Assembly (NCBI GenBank): GCA_045656005.1 | Contig: JAZOQG010000011.1 | Coordinates: forward strand, 1 to 61,384 | Direction of reading: 5' to 3' | Length of the DNA stretch: 61,384 bases | Source: JAZNQN01 sp045656005 | GTDB taxonomy: Bacteria > Bacillota > Clostridia > UMGS1883 > UMGS1540 | Shown: piece after piece, positions 7,039-16,412 of the stretch | Numbering within the stretch: the stretch's first letter is position 1 | Layout: each line of letters opens with the position of its first letter | Made by a program: the position numbers and the translations under genes | Notes under the pieces: model-generated | What the model was told of the DNA's origin: nothing | Databases searched by the model: none | The model's input: the letters and a program-made list of their open reading frames with translations, nothing else

Positions 7039-8210
7039 GTATTTTTCAGTCATTTAAACTTGCAGTAAAAAGCCTTGCCTCCAGTAAAATGCGTGCGTTT
7101 TTAACGATGCTCGGCATAATTATAGGTATTGCGGCTGTAATATCTCTCGTATCTCTGATGAGCGGAATGACAAATGAGATTGTTTCTTCTTTTGAAAGCA
7201 TGGGTGTTACAAACCTTACCGTAAACGTTATAGGCAGAGGCGGAAATATTCAGGTATCAACGAGTGACTTGCAGGAATTTGTTGATGAAAATGCCGAACT
7301 TTTTTCAGGCATGACCCCGACCGTAACAGTGCCCGCAACAGTTAAAAAAGGAGCAGAGTCTTTAACTTCAACCTCTGTTTCAGGTGTAAGCGATGCTTAC
7401 GACGAAATAAATTCGAAAGAGGTTACAAGAGGAAACTTTTTAACTTATATTGATGTTGAAAGAAGTCAGCGAAACTGTGTTATAGGCACCTATGTTGCAA
7501 GAAGCTTTTTTGGTATGAAAAATCCTCTGGGCGAGAAAATCAAAATAAATGGTAACGGTTTTACAGTTGTGGGAGTGCTTAAGGAAACTGCCGAAAGCGA
7601 AGAGGGAAGCGATGATGATAAAATCTTAATCCCATACACAACCGCACAGAAAATTGCCTATACAAGAGCTAATACATACACGGTTTCCGCAATGACAAAG
7701 GATGATGTGTCGGCGGCAAAAGAAAAACTGGAAGGGTTTCTTTATGAAAAACTTGGAAATGATAAACTCTATACAGTTATTGCCTTAAGTGAAATTACCG
7801 ATACTTTAAATGATATGCTCGGCAAAATGTCTCTCCTGCTTGCAGGGATTGCGGCAATTTCCCTTCTTGTAGGAGGAATTGGCATTATGAACATAATGCT
7901 CGTGTCCGTTACGGAGAGAACAAGGGAAATAGGCATAAGAAAAGCACTTGGCGCAACCCCTTGGGATATACTTAGTCAGTTCGTGGTAGAAGCACTTACT
8001 ACAAGTGCCATAGGCGGAATAATAGGCATTTTTGTCGGAATATTTATGGCAAATGCCATGGGCAACATGATAGGAATAAAAGCGGCAATTTCTGTATCGG
8101 CAATAGTAATTTCTGTTTCCGTTTCCGCAGGAATAGGTGTAATATTCGGCTACCTTCCTGCAAAGAAAGCCGCAAAACTTAACCCAATCGATGCACTTCG
8201 TTACGATTGA
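7035..8210 (+). CDS. MacB-like ABC permease (FtsX fold)
   Basis: At 391 residues this is a four-helix permease. One membrane helix lies near the N-terminus in the typical MRAFLTMLGIIIGIAAVISLVS context. A large extracellular MacB-PCD domain follows (about 45-250), then three helices at the C-terminus, with the conserved GIMNIMLVSVTERTREIGIR and ending KAAKLNPIDALRYD. It works with the ATPase and adaptor genes just upstream, which overlap it. Together they form a MacAB-type complex as found in Gram-positives without an outer membrane channel. Confidence 0.93.
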   Translation: MSIFQSFKLAVKSLASSKMRAFLTMLGIIIGIAAVISLVSLMSGMTNEIVSSFESMGVTNLTVNVIGRGGNIQVSTSDLQEFVDENAELFSGMTPTVTVPATVKKGAESLTSTSVSGVSDAYDEINSKEVTRGNFLTYIDVERSQRNCVIGTYVARSFFGMKNPLGEKIKINGNGFTVVGVLKETAESEEGSDDDKILIPYTTAQKIAYTRANTYTVSAMTKDDVSAAKEKLEGFLYEKLGNDKLYTVIALSEITDTLNDMLGKMSLLLAGIAAISLLVGGIGIMNIMLVSVTERTREIGIRKALGATPWDILSQFVVEALTTSAIGGIIGIFVGIFMANAMGNMIGIKAAISVSAIVISVSVSAGIGVIFGYLPAKKAAKLNPIDALRYD

Positions 8211-8224
8211 TTTTAGGAGGAATT

Positions 8225-10459
8225 ATGAAAAAGATTATTTCATTGATTTTAGTTTTTTCCATGCTTTTTATAGGCACTTTTGTCTATGCTGATGAGGCTG
8301 ACACGCGTTTTGGTGTTTTAAAAGCATTTGGAATAATGGAAGGTGACGGCATGGGTAACTTAAATCTTGAAAGACCCGTTACACGTGCCGAATTCACAAA
8401 AATGGCAATAGCCGCATCAACACTTAGAAACAGTGTGACAAGCTCGCTTTCTGTTTCGCCTTTTCCTGATGTAAGCTATGATAAGTGGTATGCGTCTTAT
8501 ATTTATCTTGGCGTTTCAAACGGATTTTTAGCAGGTTATAAGGACGGAACATTTAAACCTGATAATGAAGTTTTGTACGAAGAAGGCGTTGCCATAATTT
8601 TAAGACTTTTAGGCTATCAGGACAGTGAGTTTGCATACTCGTGGCCTCAGGGTCAAATTTCAATGGGCGAAAGGATAGGACTTTGTGATGGTGTAAATTC
8701 TTATCAGGGTCAGCCTCTTACAAGAAATCAGGTTTCATATCTTTTCTATAACCTTCTCTCATGCACAAATAAAAGCGGCGGAGAATATACTGCTTCTTTA
8801 GACCATTCAATAGTAAGCGACATAATGATAAATTCTTCTTATTTGCAGGATGACACTATAAAAAAAGGATATGTTCTTACAAGTGCAGGAACCTATGAGG
8901 TTTTAGATAGCTTTGACTATTCACTTGTAGGCTACAGAGGCGATGCAGTTGTAAAAGATAAAAAAATAGTGTCTTTTATTCCTGAAAGCACCAATAAAAC
9001 AGTTTATAATGTCTTTTCTGTTTCAGGGCAGAATCTCGTTTTGTCAAAGGACGGAAAAGTTTCCGACTATAAACTTGACGGTGACGAAATTTTATATGCA
9101 GACGGCACAAAAACAACAGTTTCGCAGATGCTTTCAAAATTTGCACCCGGCGATGTTTTGGAACTTCACCATGATAAAGACTGGGAGCTTCAATATGTTG
9201 CTTACAGCAAAAATGCACTCGAAGGTCCCCTCGTTATAAAAAGCTCTGCATGGTACCAAAGTGCAGGGGTTTCACCAAATGCCTTTGTGGTAAGAAATGG
9301 CAAAATTTCAAATCTTGATAATCTGGAGATGTACGATGTGGTGTACTATTCCAGAGAGCTTCAAAGTGTTTGGGCAAGTGATAAAAGAGCCTTCGGCATA
9401 TATGAAGATGCCCTTCCGAACACCGACCAGATTGAAAGCATTGTGCTTTCAGGTGTAACATATAAAATAAATTCCGTTGATGCCTTTATAAAACTTTCCT
9501 CAGGCGGTCAGTTTAAAGAGGGAGATAATGTGACATTGCTTTTGGACCGTGACGGAAATGTGTGCGACGTTATAAGCCCCGACCAGACTGAAAACATCAT
9601 TGGCTTTATGATTTCAGGAGGCTCAAAAAATTACACTCAGGCAGACGGGGGAACATATTCTTCAAATTATGTAACCTTAATTACTGAAGATGGCGAAGAA
9701 GTAGAGTATGAAAGCATAAGGGATTATTCAAACTATTATAAGAATATGCCCGTAAGTGTTTCTTTTAAAAACGGAAAGGCAACACTTTCAAAACTTGAAA
9801 CCGCTTTTTCAGTTTTTGGAAAGGTGTCTCAAAGTGCGAAAAGCATAGGAAGTCTAATGCTCGATGATGATATTAAAATTGTTGACATAGTAAAAGGTGA
9901 TTTAAGCCTTGATGCCATTTATAAAAAAGTGTATCTTCAGAGAATTGACGGAGTTTCCATATCACAAAGCGACATAATTTATGCGGGGAAAAATTCCAAA
10001 GGAAAAATTGACATTCTTTTCTTAAATGATGTTACTGGCGATGCGTATTCATACGGAATTATAACAAAAGCCGTAAATGAATCAAGAGGTATGAATGTTT
10101 CAGGCAGTTACACGTATTTTGACCGCAGTCAGAAAGCTACTGTAAACACAAACAGAACGACATTTTCAGTCTATTCTGGAAATCCTGTTAAAATCCGCTA
10201 TTCTAAAAACGGTGTTGACAGCATGATAAAACTTTCCGAAATCGGAAAGGTGACGCAAATAGAAAATGGTACGGCGACAATAAAAGGCACATCATATTTT
10301 CTTGATGCAAATATTTCAATGTATAGTAAAGAAGGAAATGAATATCAGGCAATAACTCTCGATGAACTTAAAGAGCTTTTAAAAAGTAAAACAGTTACTG
10401 CTTATTCTGAAAGCACAAATCTTTTAAGAGGAAGAATAAGAGTGCTTTTAGTGAAATAA
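8225..10459 (+). CDS. Secreted SLH-domain surface protein, last gene of the efflux operon
   Basis: The ATG at 8225 follows AGGAGGAATT and gives 744 residues starting with a signal peptide (MKKIISLILVFSMLFIGTFVYA). Three SLH modules follow at about residues 25-185, including FPDVSYDKWYASYI with GYKDGTFKPDNE; the first and third are degenerate. SLH triplets anchor proteins to pyruvylated wall polymers. The remaining 550 residues have no family I recognise; they are rich in beta-strand-like alternation and short repeats such as VTLITEDGEEVEYESI. The gene lies 14 bp after the permease, so the surface protein is probably made together with the pump. A functional link is inferred from position only. 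Confidence 0.85.
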   Translation: MKKIISLILVFSMLFIGTFVYADEADTRFGVLKAFGIMEGDGMGNLNLERPVTRAEFTKMAIAASTLRNSVTSSLSVSPFPDVSYDKWYASYIYLGVSNGFLAGYKDGTFKPDNEVLYEEGVAIILRLLGYQDSEFAYSWPQGQISMGERIGLCDGVNSYQGQPLTRNQVSYLFYNLLSCTNKSGGEYTASLDHSIVSDIMINSSYLQDDTIKKGYVLTSAGTYEVLDSFDYSLVGYRGDAVVKDKKIVSFIPESTNKTVYNVFSVSGQNLVLSKDGKVSDYKLDGDEILYADGTKTTVSQMLSKFAPGDVLELHHDKDWELQYVAYSKNALEGPLVIKSSAWYQSAGVSPNAFVVRNGKISNLDNLEMYDVVYYSRELQSVWASDKRAFGIYEDALPNTDQIESIVLSGVTYKINSVDAFIKLSSGGQFKEGDNVTLLLDRDGNVCDVISPDQTENIIGFMISGGSKNYTQADGGTYSSNYVTLITEDGEEVEYESIRDYSNYYKNMPVSVSFKNGKATLSKLETAFSVFGKVSQSAKSIGSLMLDDDIKIVDIVKGDLSLDAIYKKVYLQRIDGVSISQSDIIYAGKNSKGKIDILFLNDVTGDAYSYGIITKAVNESRGMNVSGSYTYFDRSQKATVNTNRTTFSVYSGNPVKIRYSKNGVDSMIKLSEIGKVTQIENGTATIKGTSYFLDANISMYSKEGNEYQAITLDELKELLKSKTVTAYSESTNLLRGRIRVLLVK

Positions 10460-10484
10460 TATTAAATTCCTTTAAATATTGTGC

Positions 10485-10513
10485 TTTACATTTTGGATAA
10501 ACTATGTTATAAT
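10485..10513 (+). promoter_or_regulatory. Sigma-A promoter of pfp
   Basis: TTTACA (10485-10490), a 17-bp spacer and a perfect TATAAT (10508-10513), 36 bp before the pfp start codon. Confidence 0.8.
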
Positions 10514-10549
10514 ATCGAAAGTATGAATAATAAACGGAGGAGTAAAATT

Positions 10550-12208
10550 ATGGAAATTTCAGCATTACAAAAAGCAAGATATGAATATCAGCCAAAACTT
10601 CCCAAAATGCTCAGAAACGGCATTTCGGAAATCGCTGTTAAAGAGGGGGAGGCTACAAAAAGCGTTGCCGACTGTGAAAAAATAGAGGCACTTTTCCCGA
10701 ATACCTATGGTAAATGTGAAATCGTTTTTGAAAAAGGTACCAACACATCTGTTTCAAAAAAACAGGTAGTAGGTGTAATTCTTTCAGGCGGTCAGGCACC
10801 TGGCGGACATAACGTAATCTGCGGTCTTTACGACGCACTTAAATCCACAAATTCCGAAAACGTGCTTTATGGATTTAAAAATGGTCCTATCGGTCTTATC
10901 GAAGATAATTACATCATTTTTGATGATGAGTATATAAATGAATATAGAAATACAGGCGGATTTGATATTATCGGCTCAGGCAGAACAAAGCTCGAAACTG
11001 AGGAACAGTTTAAAATAGTTTCCGAAGTTTGCAAAAAGCATGGTATTACTGCTATTGTAATTATCGGCGGTGACGATTCAAATACAAACGCCGCAGTACT
11101 TGCAGAATATTTTGCAGCTAATAACACAGGTGTTCAGGTAATCGGTTGCCCAAAAACTATTGACGGTGACCTTAAAAACGAAGATATCGATTGTTCTTTC
11201 GGTTTTGATACAGCTACAAAAACATATAGCGAACTTATAGGAAACATCGGCAGAGATGCAAACTCCGCTAAAAAATACTGGCACTTTGTAAAGGTTATGG
11301 GACGTAGTGCATCACACGTAGCACTCGAATGCGCTCTCCAGACACAGCCTAATGTCTGCCTCATTTCCGAAGAAGTTGCAGAAAAGAAAATGTCACTTTC
11401 CGAAATCGCAGATTATATAGCAGACTCCGTATCTATGAGAGCGGCAAACGGCAACAATTTCGGTGTTGCAATCATTCCTGAAGGTGTTGTTGAATTTGTT
11501 CCTGAATTTTCAGTTTTAATTGCTGAAATAAACGAACTTTTGGCAGGCAACCGCGCAGATGCATTTAATGCACTCCCGACATGGGAAGATAAATATGAAT
11601 TTATTAAAAACGGTCTCACAAAAGAATCTATGGCAGTATTTGCTATTTTGCCACAGGGCATTCAGCAGCAGCTCTTCCTCGAAAGAGACCCGCATGGTAA
11701 CGTTCAGGTTTCCCTTATTGAATCTGAAAAACTTTTCTCAGCACTTGTAGCTGATAAGCTCGCAGAGAGAAAGAAAAACGGCACATACAGCGGAAAATTC
11801 TCACCAATTCATCACTTCTTTGGTTACGAAGGCAGATGTGCTTTCCCGTCAAACTTTGATGCTGACTACTGCTATTCTTTGGGATATAATGCGTTTATGC
11901 TTATTCAGTATGGTTATAACGGATATCTTTCCAAGGTTTCAAATCTTTCAAAACCTGCTGCAGAGTGGGTTGCAGGCGGAATGCCCATCACAAAGATGAT
12001 GAATATTGAAAGAAGACATGGTGAAGATAAACCTGTTATCAAAAAAGCACTCGTTGAACTTGACGGTGCACCGTTTAAATATTTTGAAGCGCACAGAAAA
12101 GAATGGGCAGTTGAAACTGCATATGTAAATCCGGGTGCAATTCAGTACTACGGTCCTTCCGAAGTATGTGACACTACTACAAGAACACTTGCACTTGAAA
12201 AAGAATAA
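10550..12208 (+). CDS. pfp: PPi-dependent 6-phosphofructokinase (long type)
   Basis: The ATG at 10550 after CGGAGGAG gives 552 residues, the length of the long PFP class found in plants, spirochaetes and Clostridia; ATP-dependent bacterial PfkA is about 320. The enzyme reversibly phosphorylates fructose 6-phosphate with pyrophosphate, replacing the irreversible ATP step of glycolysis. Motifs: GVILSGGQAPGGHN near residue 75, GGDDSNTNAAVLAEYF, and PKTIDGDLKN, where the residue pattern GGDD and PKTIDGD marks PPi rather than ATP use. MGRSASHVALECALQTQPN is the sugar-phosphate region. It has its own promoter and sits upstream of spoIIID. Confidence 0.95.
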   Translation: MEISALQKARYEYQPKLPKMLRNGISEIAVKEGEATKSVADCEKIEALFPNTYGKCEIVFEKGTNTSVSKKQVVGVILSGGQAPGGHNVICGLYDALKSTNSENVLYGFKNGPIGLIEDNYIIFDDEYINEYRNTGGFDIIGSGRTKLETEEQFKIVSEVCKKHGITAIVIIGGDDSNTNAAVLAEYFAANNTGVQVIGCPKTIDGDLKNEDIDCSFGFDTATKTYSELIGNIGRDANSAKKYWHFVKVMGRSASHVALECALQTQPNVCLISEEVAEKKMSLSEIADYIADSVSMRAANGNNFGVAIIPEGVVEFVPEFSVLIAEINELLAGNRADAFNALPTWEDKYEFIKNGLTKESMAVFAILPQGIQQQLFLERDPHGNVQVSLIESEKLFSALVADKLAERKKNGTYSGKFSPIHHFFGYEGRCAFPSNFDADYCYSLGYNAFMLIQYGYNGYLSKVSNLSKPAAEWVAGGMPITKMMNIERRHGEDKPVIKKALVELDGAPFKYFEAHRKEWAVETAYVNPGAIQYYGPSEVCDTTTRTLALEKE

Positions 12209-12218
12209 ATTTTAAAAT

Positions 12219-12257
12219 CACCTCATATATTTTGATATAAGTAAAATATATGGGGTG
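12219..12257 (+). promoter_or_regulatory. Hairpin covering the spoIIID ribosome binding site
   Basis: CACCTCATATATTTT (12219-12233) pairs with AAAATATATGGGGTG (12243-12257) over 15 positions with a single G-U. The 3' arm contains the GGGGTG ribosome binding site of spoIIID. It may act as the pfp terminator or as a translational gate on read-through transcripts; no U-tract follows. Confidence 0.5.
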
Positions 12258-12262
12258 AAATT

Positions 12263-12526
12263 GTGAAAGATTACATTTCAGAGAGAGCGTTGTCTCTTGC
12301 TCATTTTATTGTTGATAATAAAGCAACAGTAAGATGCGCCGCCAAACATTTTGGTGTCTCAAAATCTACAGTACATAAAGACATAGTAGAGCGCCTGCCT
12401 GAAATTAATAAAGGTATGGCGGCAGAAATAAAAGAAATTTTAGAGGAAAATAAGGCAGAACGCCACATAAGAGGCGGAATTGCCACCAGAGAGAAGTATA
12501 AAAAATTAAAGAGCAGTGACAAATGA
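12263..12526 (+). CDS. spoIIID: Sporulation transcription factor SpoIIID
   Basis: The 87-residue protein starts at GTG 12263 after GGGGTGA. It contains the helix-turn-helix NKATVRCAAKHFGVSKSTVHKD typical of SpoIIID and the basic C-terminal helix. In sporulation SpoIIID acts in the mother cell after sigma-E, switching off part of the sigma-E regulon and helping to turn on sigK. A full-length sigK occurs in this window at 29401. Length is slightly under the 93 residues of Bacillus subtilis. The upstream hairpin overlaps its ribosome binding site. Confidence 0.95.
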   Translation: MKDYISERALSLAHFIVDNKATVRCAAKHFGVSKSTVHKDIVERLPEINKGMAAEIKEILEENKAERHIRGGIATREKYKKLKSSDK

Positions 12527-12545
12527 TTTTTGTCACTGCTCTTTT
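12508..12545. terminator. Bidirectional terminator between spoIIID and clpC
   Basis: A 16-bp stem (12508-12523 with 12529-12544) overlaps the spoIIID stop. It has a T-run on the plus strand and, because of its A-rich 5' arm, on the minus strand as well. It separates two convergent genes. Confidence 0.85.
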
Positions 12546-12548
12546 AAA

Positions 12549-14972
12549 CTACTGTTTTTCTATGCTCCACTTATCGTCTTTAAATACGATTTTTATGCTG
12601 TCGCCTTCCGAAACATTGCCTTCAAGCATTTCATTTGCAAGCATATCTTCTATTTTTGAAGATATAGCCCTTCGAAGAGGTCTTGCACCATAAGTGATGT
12701 CAAAACCTACTTCTGAAATTTTTTCAATAGCACTGTCGTCAAACTCTGCCGTGATGCCATTTTGAAAAAGTCTTTCTTTAAGAGAGGAGAGCATAAGTGA
12801 TGCAATTTCCTTTATATCATCTTTTCCCAGACGGCTAAAAACAATAATATCGTCAATTCTGTTTAAGAATTCAGGACGGAAAGTGCGTTTAAGCTCTGCT
12901 AAAACATCATTTTTTATTGCTTCCTGCTGCTCGCCTTGAGAAGACTCGCCAAAGCCTAAGTGCTTTCGGCTTGTAATGTCTCGGGCTCCTACATTTGATG
13001 TCATAATTATAATTGTGTTTCGAAAATCCACACGTTTTCCCTGCGAATCAGTCAGGATACCATCGTCAAGTATCTGCAAAAGAATGTTAAATACGTCAGG
13101 ATGAGCCTTTTCAATTTCGTCAAAGAGGAGTACTGAGTAAGGCTTCCTTCTTACTTTTTCAGTAAGTTGTCCACCCTCATCAAAACCCACATATCCCGGA
13201 GGTGAGCCTACAAGTCTTGAAACAGAATGTTTTTCCATGTATTCTGACATGTCAATTCTTATCATAGCATCATCGTCACCAAAAAGTGCAGATGCTATAG
13301 CCTTTGAAAGCTCTGTCTTACCAACACCTGTGGGACCCAAGAAAATAAATGAGCCTATTGGGCGCTTGGGGTCACGCAGTCCCACTCTTCCGCGTCTTAT
13401 CGCTCTTGATACAGAGGATACTGCCTCGTGTTGACCTATTACACGCTCGTGCAAAATGTTTTCAAGATTTAAAAGCCTTTCGCCTTCTTCCTGACAAAGA
13501 CGCTGAGCGGGAACTCCTGTCCAGGATGAAACGATTGCTGCAATATCCTCTTCTGAGATTTCAGATTTTGTAACTGCACGTTCTTTTTGCCACTGTTCAT
13601 TAAGCGAGGAAAGAGTTTCTGTAAGATTTTTTTCTTCGTCACGAAGTTTTGCCGCTTTTTCAAATTCCTGATTTTCTACCGCACTGTCCTTTTCCTTTTT
13701 GAGGGTTGCAATTTTTTCTTCCGTTTCCTTGATTGATGGGGGAGCGGTAAGGGTCGTAAGACGTGCACGCGATGCCGCTTCGTCAATTAAATCAATCGCT
13801 TTGTCAGGGAGAAAACGGTCCGTGATATATCTTTGTGAGAGCTTTACTGCGGAAGAAATTGCCGCATCAGTAATTTTTATTCCGTGATGAGCTTCGTATT
13901 TGTCTCTTATGCCCTTTAAAATTTCAATAGCCTCTTCCTCTGTTGGCTCGTTTACATTAACGGGCTGAAATCTTCTTTCCAAAGCCGCATCTTTTTCTAT
14001 ATATTTTCTGTATTCAGAAATTGTTGTAGCACCTATAACCTGCATTTCGCCTCTTGCAAGGGATGGTTTTAAAATGTTGGAAGCGTCAATAGCACCTTCT
14101 GCCGCACCTGCACCGACTATTGTATGCATTTCGTCAATAAAAAGGATAACATTTCCCGATGCAGTTACCTCATCCATTGCTTTTTTGAGGCGGTCTTCAA
14201 ATTCGCCACGGTATTTTGCACCTGCAACCATTGATGAAAGGTCAAGTGCAAATACTCGTTTGTTCTTTAAAACTTCAGGAATGTCGCCCGCCACAATTCT
14301 CTGTGCAAGTCCTTCAACAACTGCGGTTTTTCCGACACCCGGCTCACCTATAAGACAGGGATTATTTTTTGTTCTTCTCGATAAAATCTGAACAACTCGT
14401 TCAATTTCTTTATCTCTGCCGATAACAGGGTCAAACTTGCCGTCTGCGGCACTTTTTGTAAGGTCGCGTCCGAATTGATTTAATGTGGGAGTGTCTTTTC
14501 CGCCTTCGCTTTTTTGTGAAGCGGTACCCTTTGATGAAATGTGCTTTAAAATTTCTTCGTAAAGAGCCTGACTGCTTATGCCAAGCTCTGATAAAACTGC
14601 AACTGCAACAGAACTTCCCTCTTTGATTATTGCAAGGAGAAGATGCTCTGTTCCAATAAGTGAGCTTCCGCTTTTCCCGGCTTCAAGTAATGCAATCTCT
14701 AAAATTTTCTTGCTTCTTGGGGTAAATCCTGTCAATGTAACTAAGGCACCTTCGTTTGTTTCAACAAGCTGACGCACCTTTTCCAAAACTTTATCTTCTG
14801 TAACACCAAACCCTGATAAAACCTCAGCGGCAACTCCGCTTTCTTCTCTTATGAGTCCTAAAAGCAGATGCTCTGTTCCTATATAATTGTGACCAAGCTC
14901 CATAGCCGAGCTTTGAGAAAGCCTTAAGGCAGTAGCTGCTTTGTCAGTAAATCTTTCTTCAAAGTTGTTCAT
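12549..14972 (-). CDS. clpC: ATP-dependent Clp protease ATPase subunit ClpC
   Basis: The 807-residue unfoldase has two Clp_N repeats (about 1-145), AAA module 1 with GEPGVGKT and FIDEMHTIVGAG, a middle coiled domain containing a UVR-like stretch (NQEFEKAAKLRDEEK), AAA module 2 with GPTGVGKTELSKAI and LLFDEIEKAHPDVFN, and a C-terminal D2-small domain. ClpC with ClpP degrades arginine-phosphorylated and other marked proteins, and in spore formers also regulators. It is the last gene of ctsR-mcsA-mcsB-clpC and overlaps mcsB by 4 bp. Confidence 0.97.
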   Translation of the reverse strand: MNNFEERFTDKAATALRLSQSSAMELGHNYIGTEHLLLGLIREESGVAAEVLSGFGVTEDKVLEKVRQLVETNEGALVTLTGFTPRSKKILEIALLEAGKSGSSLIGTEHLLLAIIKEGSSVAVAVLSELGISSQALYEEILKHISSKGTASQKSEGGKDTPTLNQFGRDLTKSAADGKFDPVIGRDKEIERVVQILSRRTKNNPCLIGEPGVGKTAVVEGLAQRIVAGDIPEVLKNKRVFALDLSSMVAGAKYRGEFEDRLKKAMDEVTASGNVILFIDEMHTIVGAGAAEGAIDASNILKPSLARGEMQVIGATTISEYRKYIEKDAALERRFQPVNVNEPTEEEAIEILKGIRDKYEAHHGIKITDAAISSAVKLSQRYITDRFLPDKAIDLIDEAASRARLTTLTAPPSIKETEEKIATLKKEKDSAVENQEFEKAAKLRDEEKNLTETLSSLNEQWQKERAVTKSEISEEDIAAIVSSWTGVPAQRLCQEEGERLLNLENILHERVIGQHEAVSSVSRAIRRGRVGLRDPKRPIGSFIFLGPTGVGKTELSKAIASALFGDDDAMIRIDMSEYMEKHSVSRLVGSPPGYVGFDEGGQLTEKVRRKPYSVLLFDEIEKAHPDVFNILLQILDDGILTDSQGKRVDFRNTIIIMTSNVGARDITSRKHLGFGESSQGEQQEAIKNDVLAELKRTFRPEFLNRIDDIIVFSRLGKDDIKEIASLMLSSLKERLFQNGITAEFDDSAIEKISEVGFDITYGARPLRRAISSKIEDMLANEMLEGNVSEGDSIKIVFKDDKWSIEKQ

Positions 14973-15961
14973 TTTATCACTCCTTTAATAATTTCTGCCC
15001 TTTTTATGTCACGCTTTTCAGCATTGTTTTCCTTTAAATGACAGGGTGAAGTTTCAATCCATAATTTTTTAAGTTTTAATAAATCTGTTTCCAAAAGACC
15101 GAGATAGTGCCCAAGCCTTACAAGGGATTGTAAACTCAAAAATTCACTTGTGCTTATCATGAAAGCTGAGCTTATTATCCCGTTGGCTCTTAAAATTTTG
15201 TCTTTAAGCTGAGAAGAAATGTTTTCCTTCATTTTTTCTCTTAAATTTCCTTCTGCACTTATTATCATATCCATAATCTGGGAAAATTTATCAAGAATAT
15301 CTTTTGCGTTTACACCCAAAGTTATCTGGTTTGAAATCTGAAAAATATTTCCCGGTGCATCACTGCCCTCACCATAAAAGCCTCGAACAGTCATTCCCTC
15401 GTTTGCACATTCTCTTAAAAGCTGGGGGATAGCTCCCGAAAGGGAAAGTGCAGGCAAATGCATCATTGCAGAGATACGCATTGCAGTTCCGCAGTTCGTG
15501 GGGCAGGAGGTTAAATATCCATATTTTTCGTGGTATGCAAATTTAAGGCGTTCTCTTAAAAGAGCATCGATTTTTCCGGCGGTGTCAAGCGTTTTTTCGC
15601 TGTCAAGTCCTGCAGCAAAGCATTGAATTCTTATGTGGTCCTCCTCATTTATCATAATAGAAACCGACATGTCCTTTGACACTAATGCAATCCTTTTAAG
15701 GTGAGAAGGCTTAAATGCAGGCGAAATCAGATGCTTTTCTATAAGGCTTCCAATAGTAGCCTCATCAGTTTTTTCAAGGTCATAAATGTCGTAGTCGGAT
15801 ATAATTGGCTTTATAGCATCGAGCACCATGTCCGAAACAGCAACACTTTGTTCACGGCTCATAGAAGACGGGAAATTAATTCCCGCTATGTTTCTTGCAA
15901 GACGGACCCTTGTGGAAAAAACATATTCGTCTAAAGTCCCCTTTTCCTGATACCAGCTCAT
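14969..15961 (-). CDS. mcsB: Protein arginine kinase McsB
   Basis: At 330 residues this phosphagen-kinase-like enzyme phosphorylates protein arginines, marking them for ClpCP. It opens with the YVFSTRVRLARNIAG motif and carries TSCPTNCGTAMRIS with the catalytic-loop cysteine, and a C-terminal segment likely to dock McsA and ClpC. It is shorter than the roughly 350-360 residues common in Bacillus, mostly in the C-terminal half. It overlaps mcsA and clpC by 4 bp each, so synthesis is coupled. It is under CtsR control through the operon promoter. Confidence 0.95.
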   Translation of the reverse strand: MSWYQEKGTLDEYVFSTRVRLARNIAGINFPSSMSREQSVAVSDMVLDAIKPIISDYDIYDLEKTDEATIGSLIEKHLISPAFKPSHLKRIALVSKDMSVSIMINEEDHIRIQCFAAGLDSEKTLDTAGKIDALLRERLKFAYHEKYGYLTSCPTNCGTAMRISAMMHLPALSLSGAIPQLLRECANEGMTVRGFYGEGSDAPGNIFQISNQITLGVNAKDILDKFSQIMDMIISAEGNLREKMKENISSQLKDKILRANGIISSAFMISTSEFLSLQSLVRLGHYLGLLETDLLKLKKLWIETSPCHLKENNAEKRDIKRAEIIKGVIK

Positions 15962-16398
15962 TGTGATCCTCCTTCCAAAGAACGTATTTCGTCGCGAAGC
16001 TCAGCTGCTTTTTCAAAGTTTTCGCACTCTATTGCATCACGAAGCTCTATTTTTAATTTGTCAAGCTTTGAAGGAACAGAAGTCATGTCACCTTTGTGGC
16101 TTGAGGTTTTATGAATTTTTTTAAGAATACTTTCAACAGAATCTGAGAAAGCGCCATAACAGTCAGGACATGCAAATCTTCCCGTTTTCCTGTAAAAGTC
16201 AAAATCGTGTTTGCATGTAGGGCACACGGCTTTTTGAGTACTCTTTGATGGAGGAGCGAAGAACGAGAAAAAGTTCCCGCTTACAATTCCTTCTTCTCCT
16301 GCACAAATAGGGCAGAGAAATATTTCTTTCACACTTCCGTTTATGTTTTGTTTAAAGTGAACAGTTGCAGTATTTTTTTTGCATTTTTCACAAAGCAT
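15958..16398 (-). CDS. mcsA: McsA, zinc-finger activator of McsB
   Basis: Start chosen at the ATG 16398 (MLCEKCKKNTATVHF), with AAGGATG 8 bp ahead; a longer frame would run into ctsR. The 146-residue protein has CxxC pairs at CEKC, CPIC, CPTC and CPDC, forming zinc fingers. A C-terminal UVR motif (LRDAIECENFEKAAELRDEI) follows, which contacts ClpC. McsA stimulates McsB kinase activity and can recognise CtsR. It sits 14 bp after ctsR in the canonical order. Confidence 0.93.
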   Translation of the reverse strand: MLCEKCKKNTATVHFKQNINGSVKEIFLCPICAGEEGIVSGNFFSFFAPPSKSTQKAVCPTCKHDFDFYRKTGRFACPDCYGAFSDSVESILKKIHKTSSHKGDMTSVPSKLDKLKIELRDAIECENFEKAAELRDEIRSLEGGSQ

Positions 16399-16412
16399 TA
16401 ATATCATCCTTT

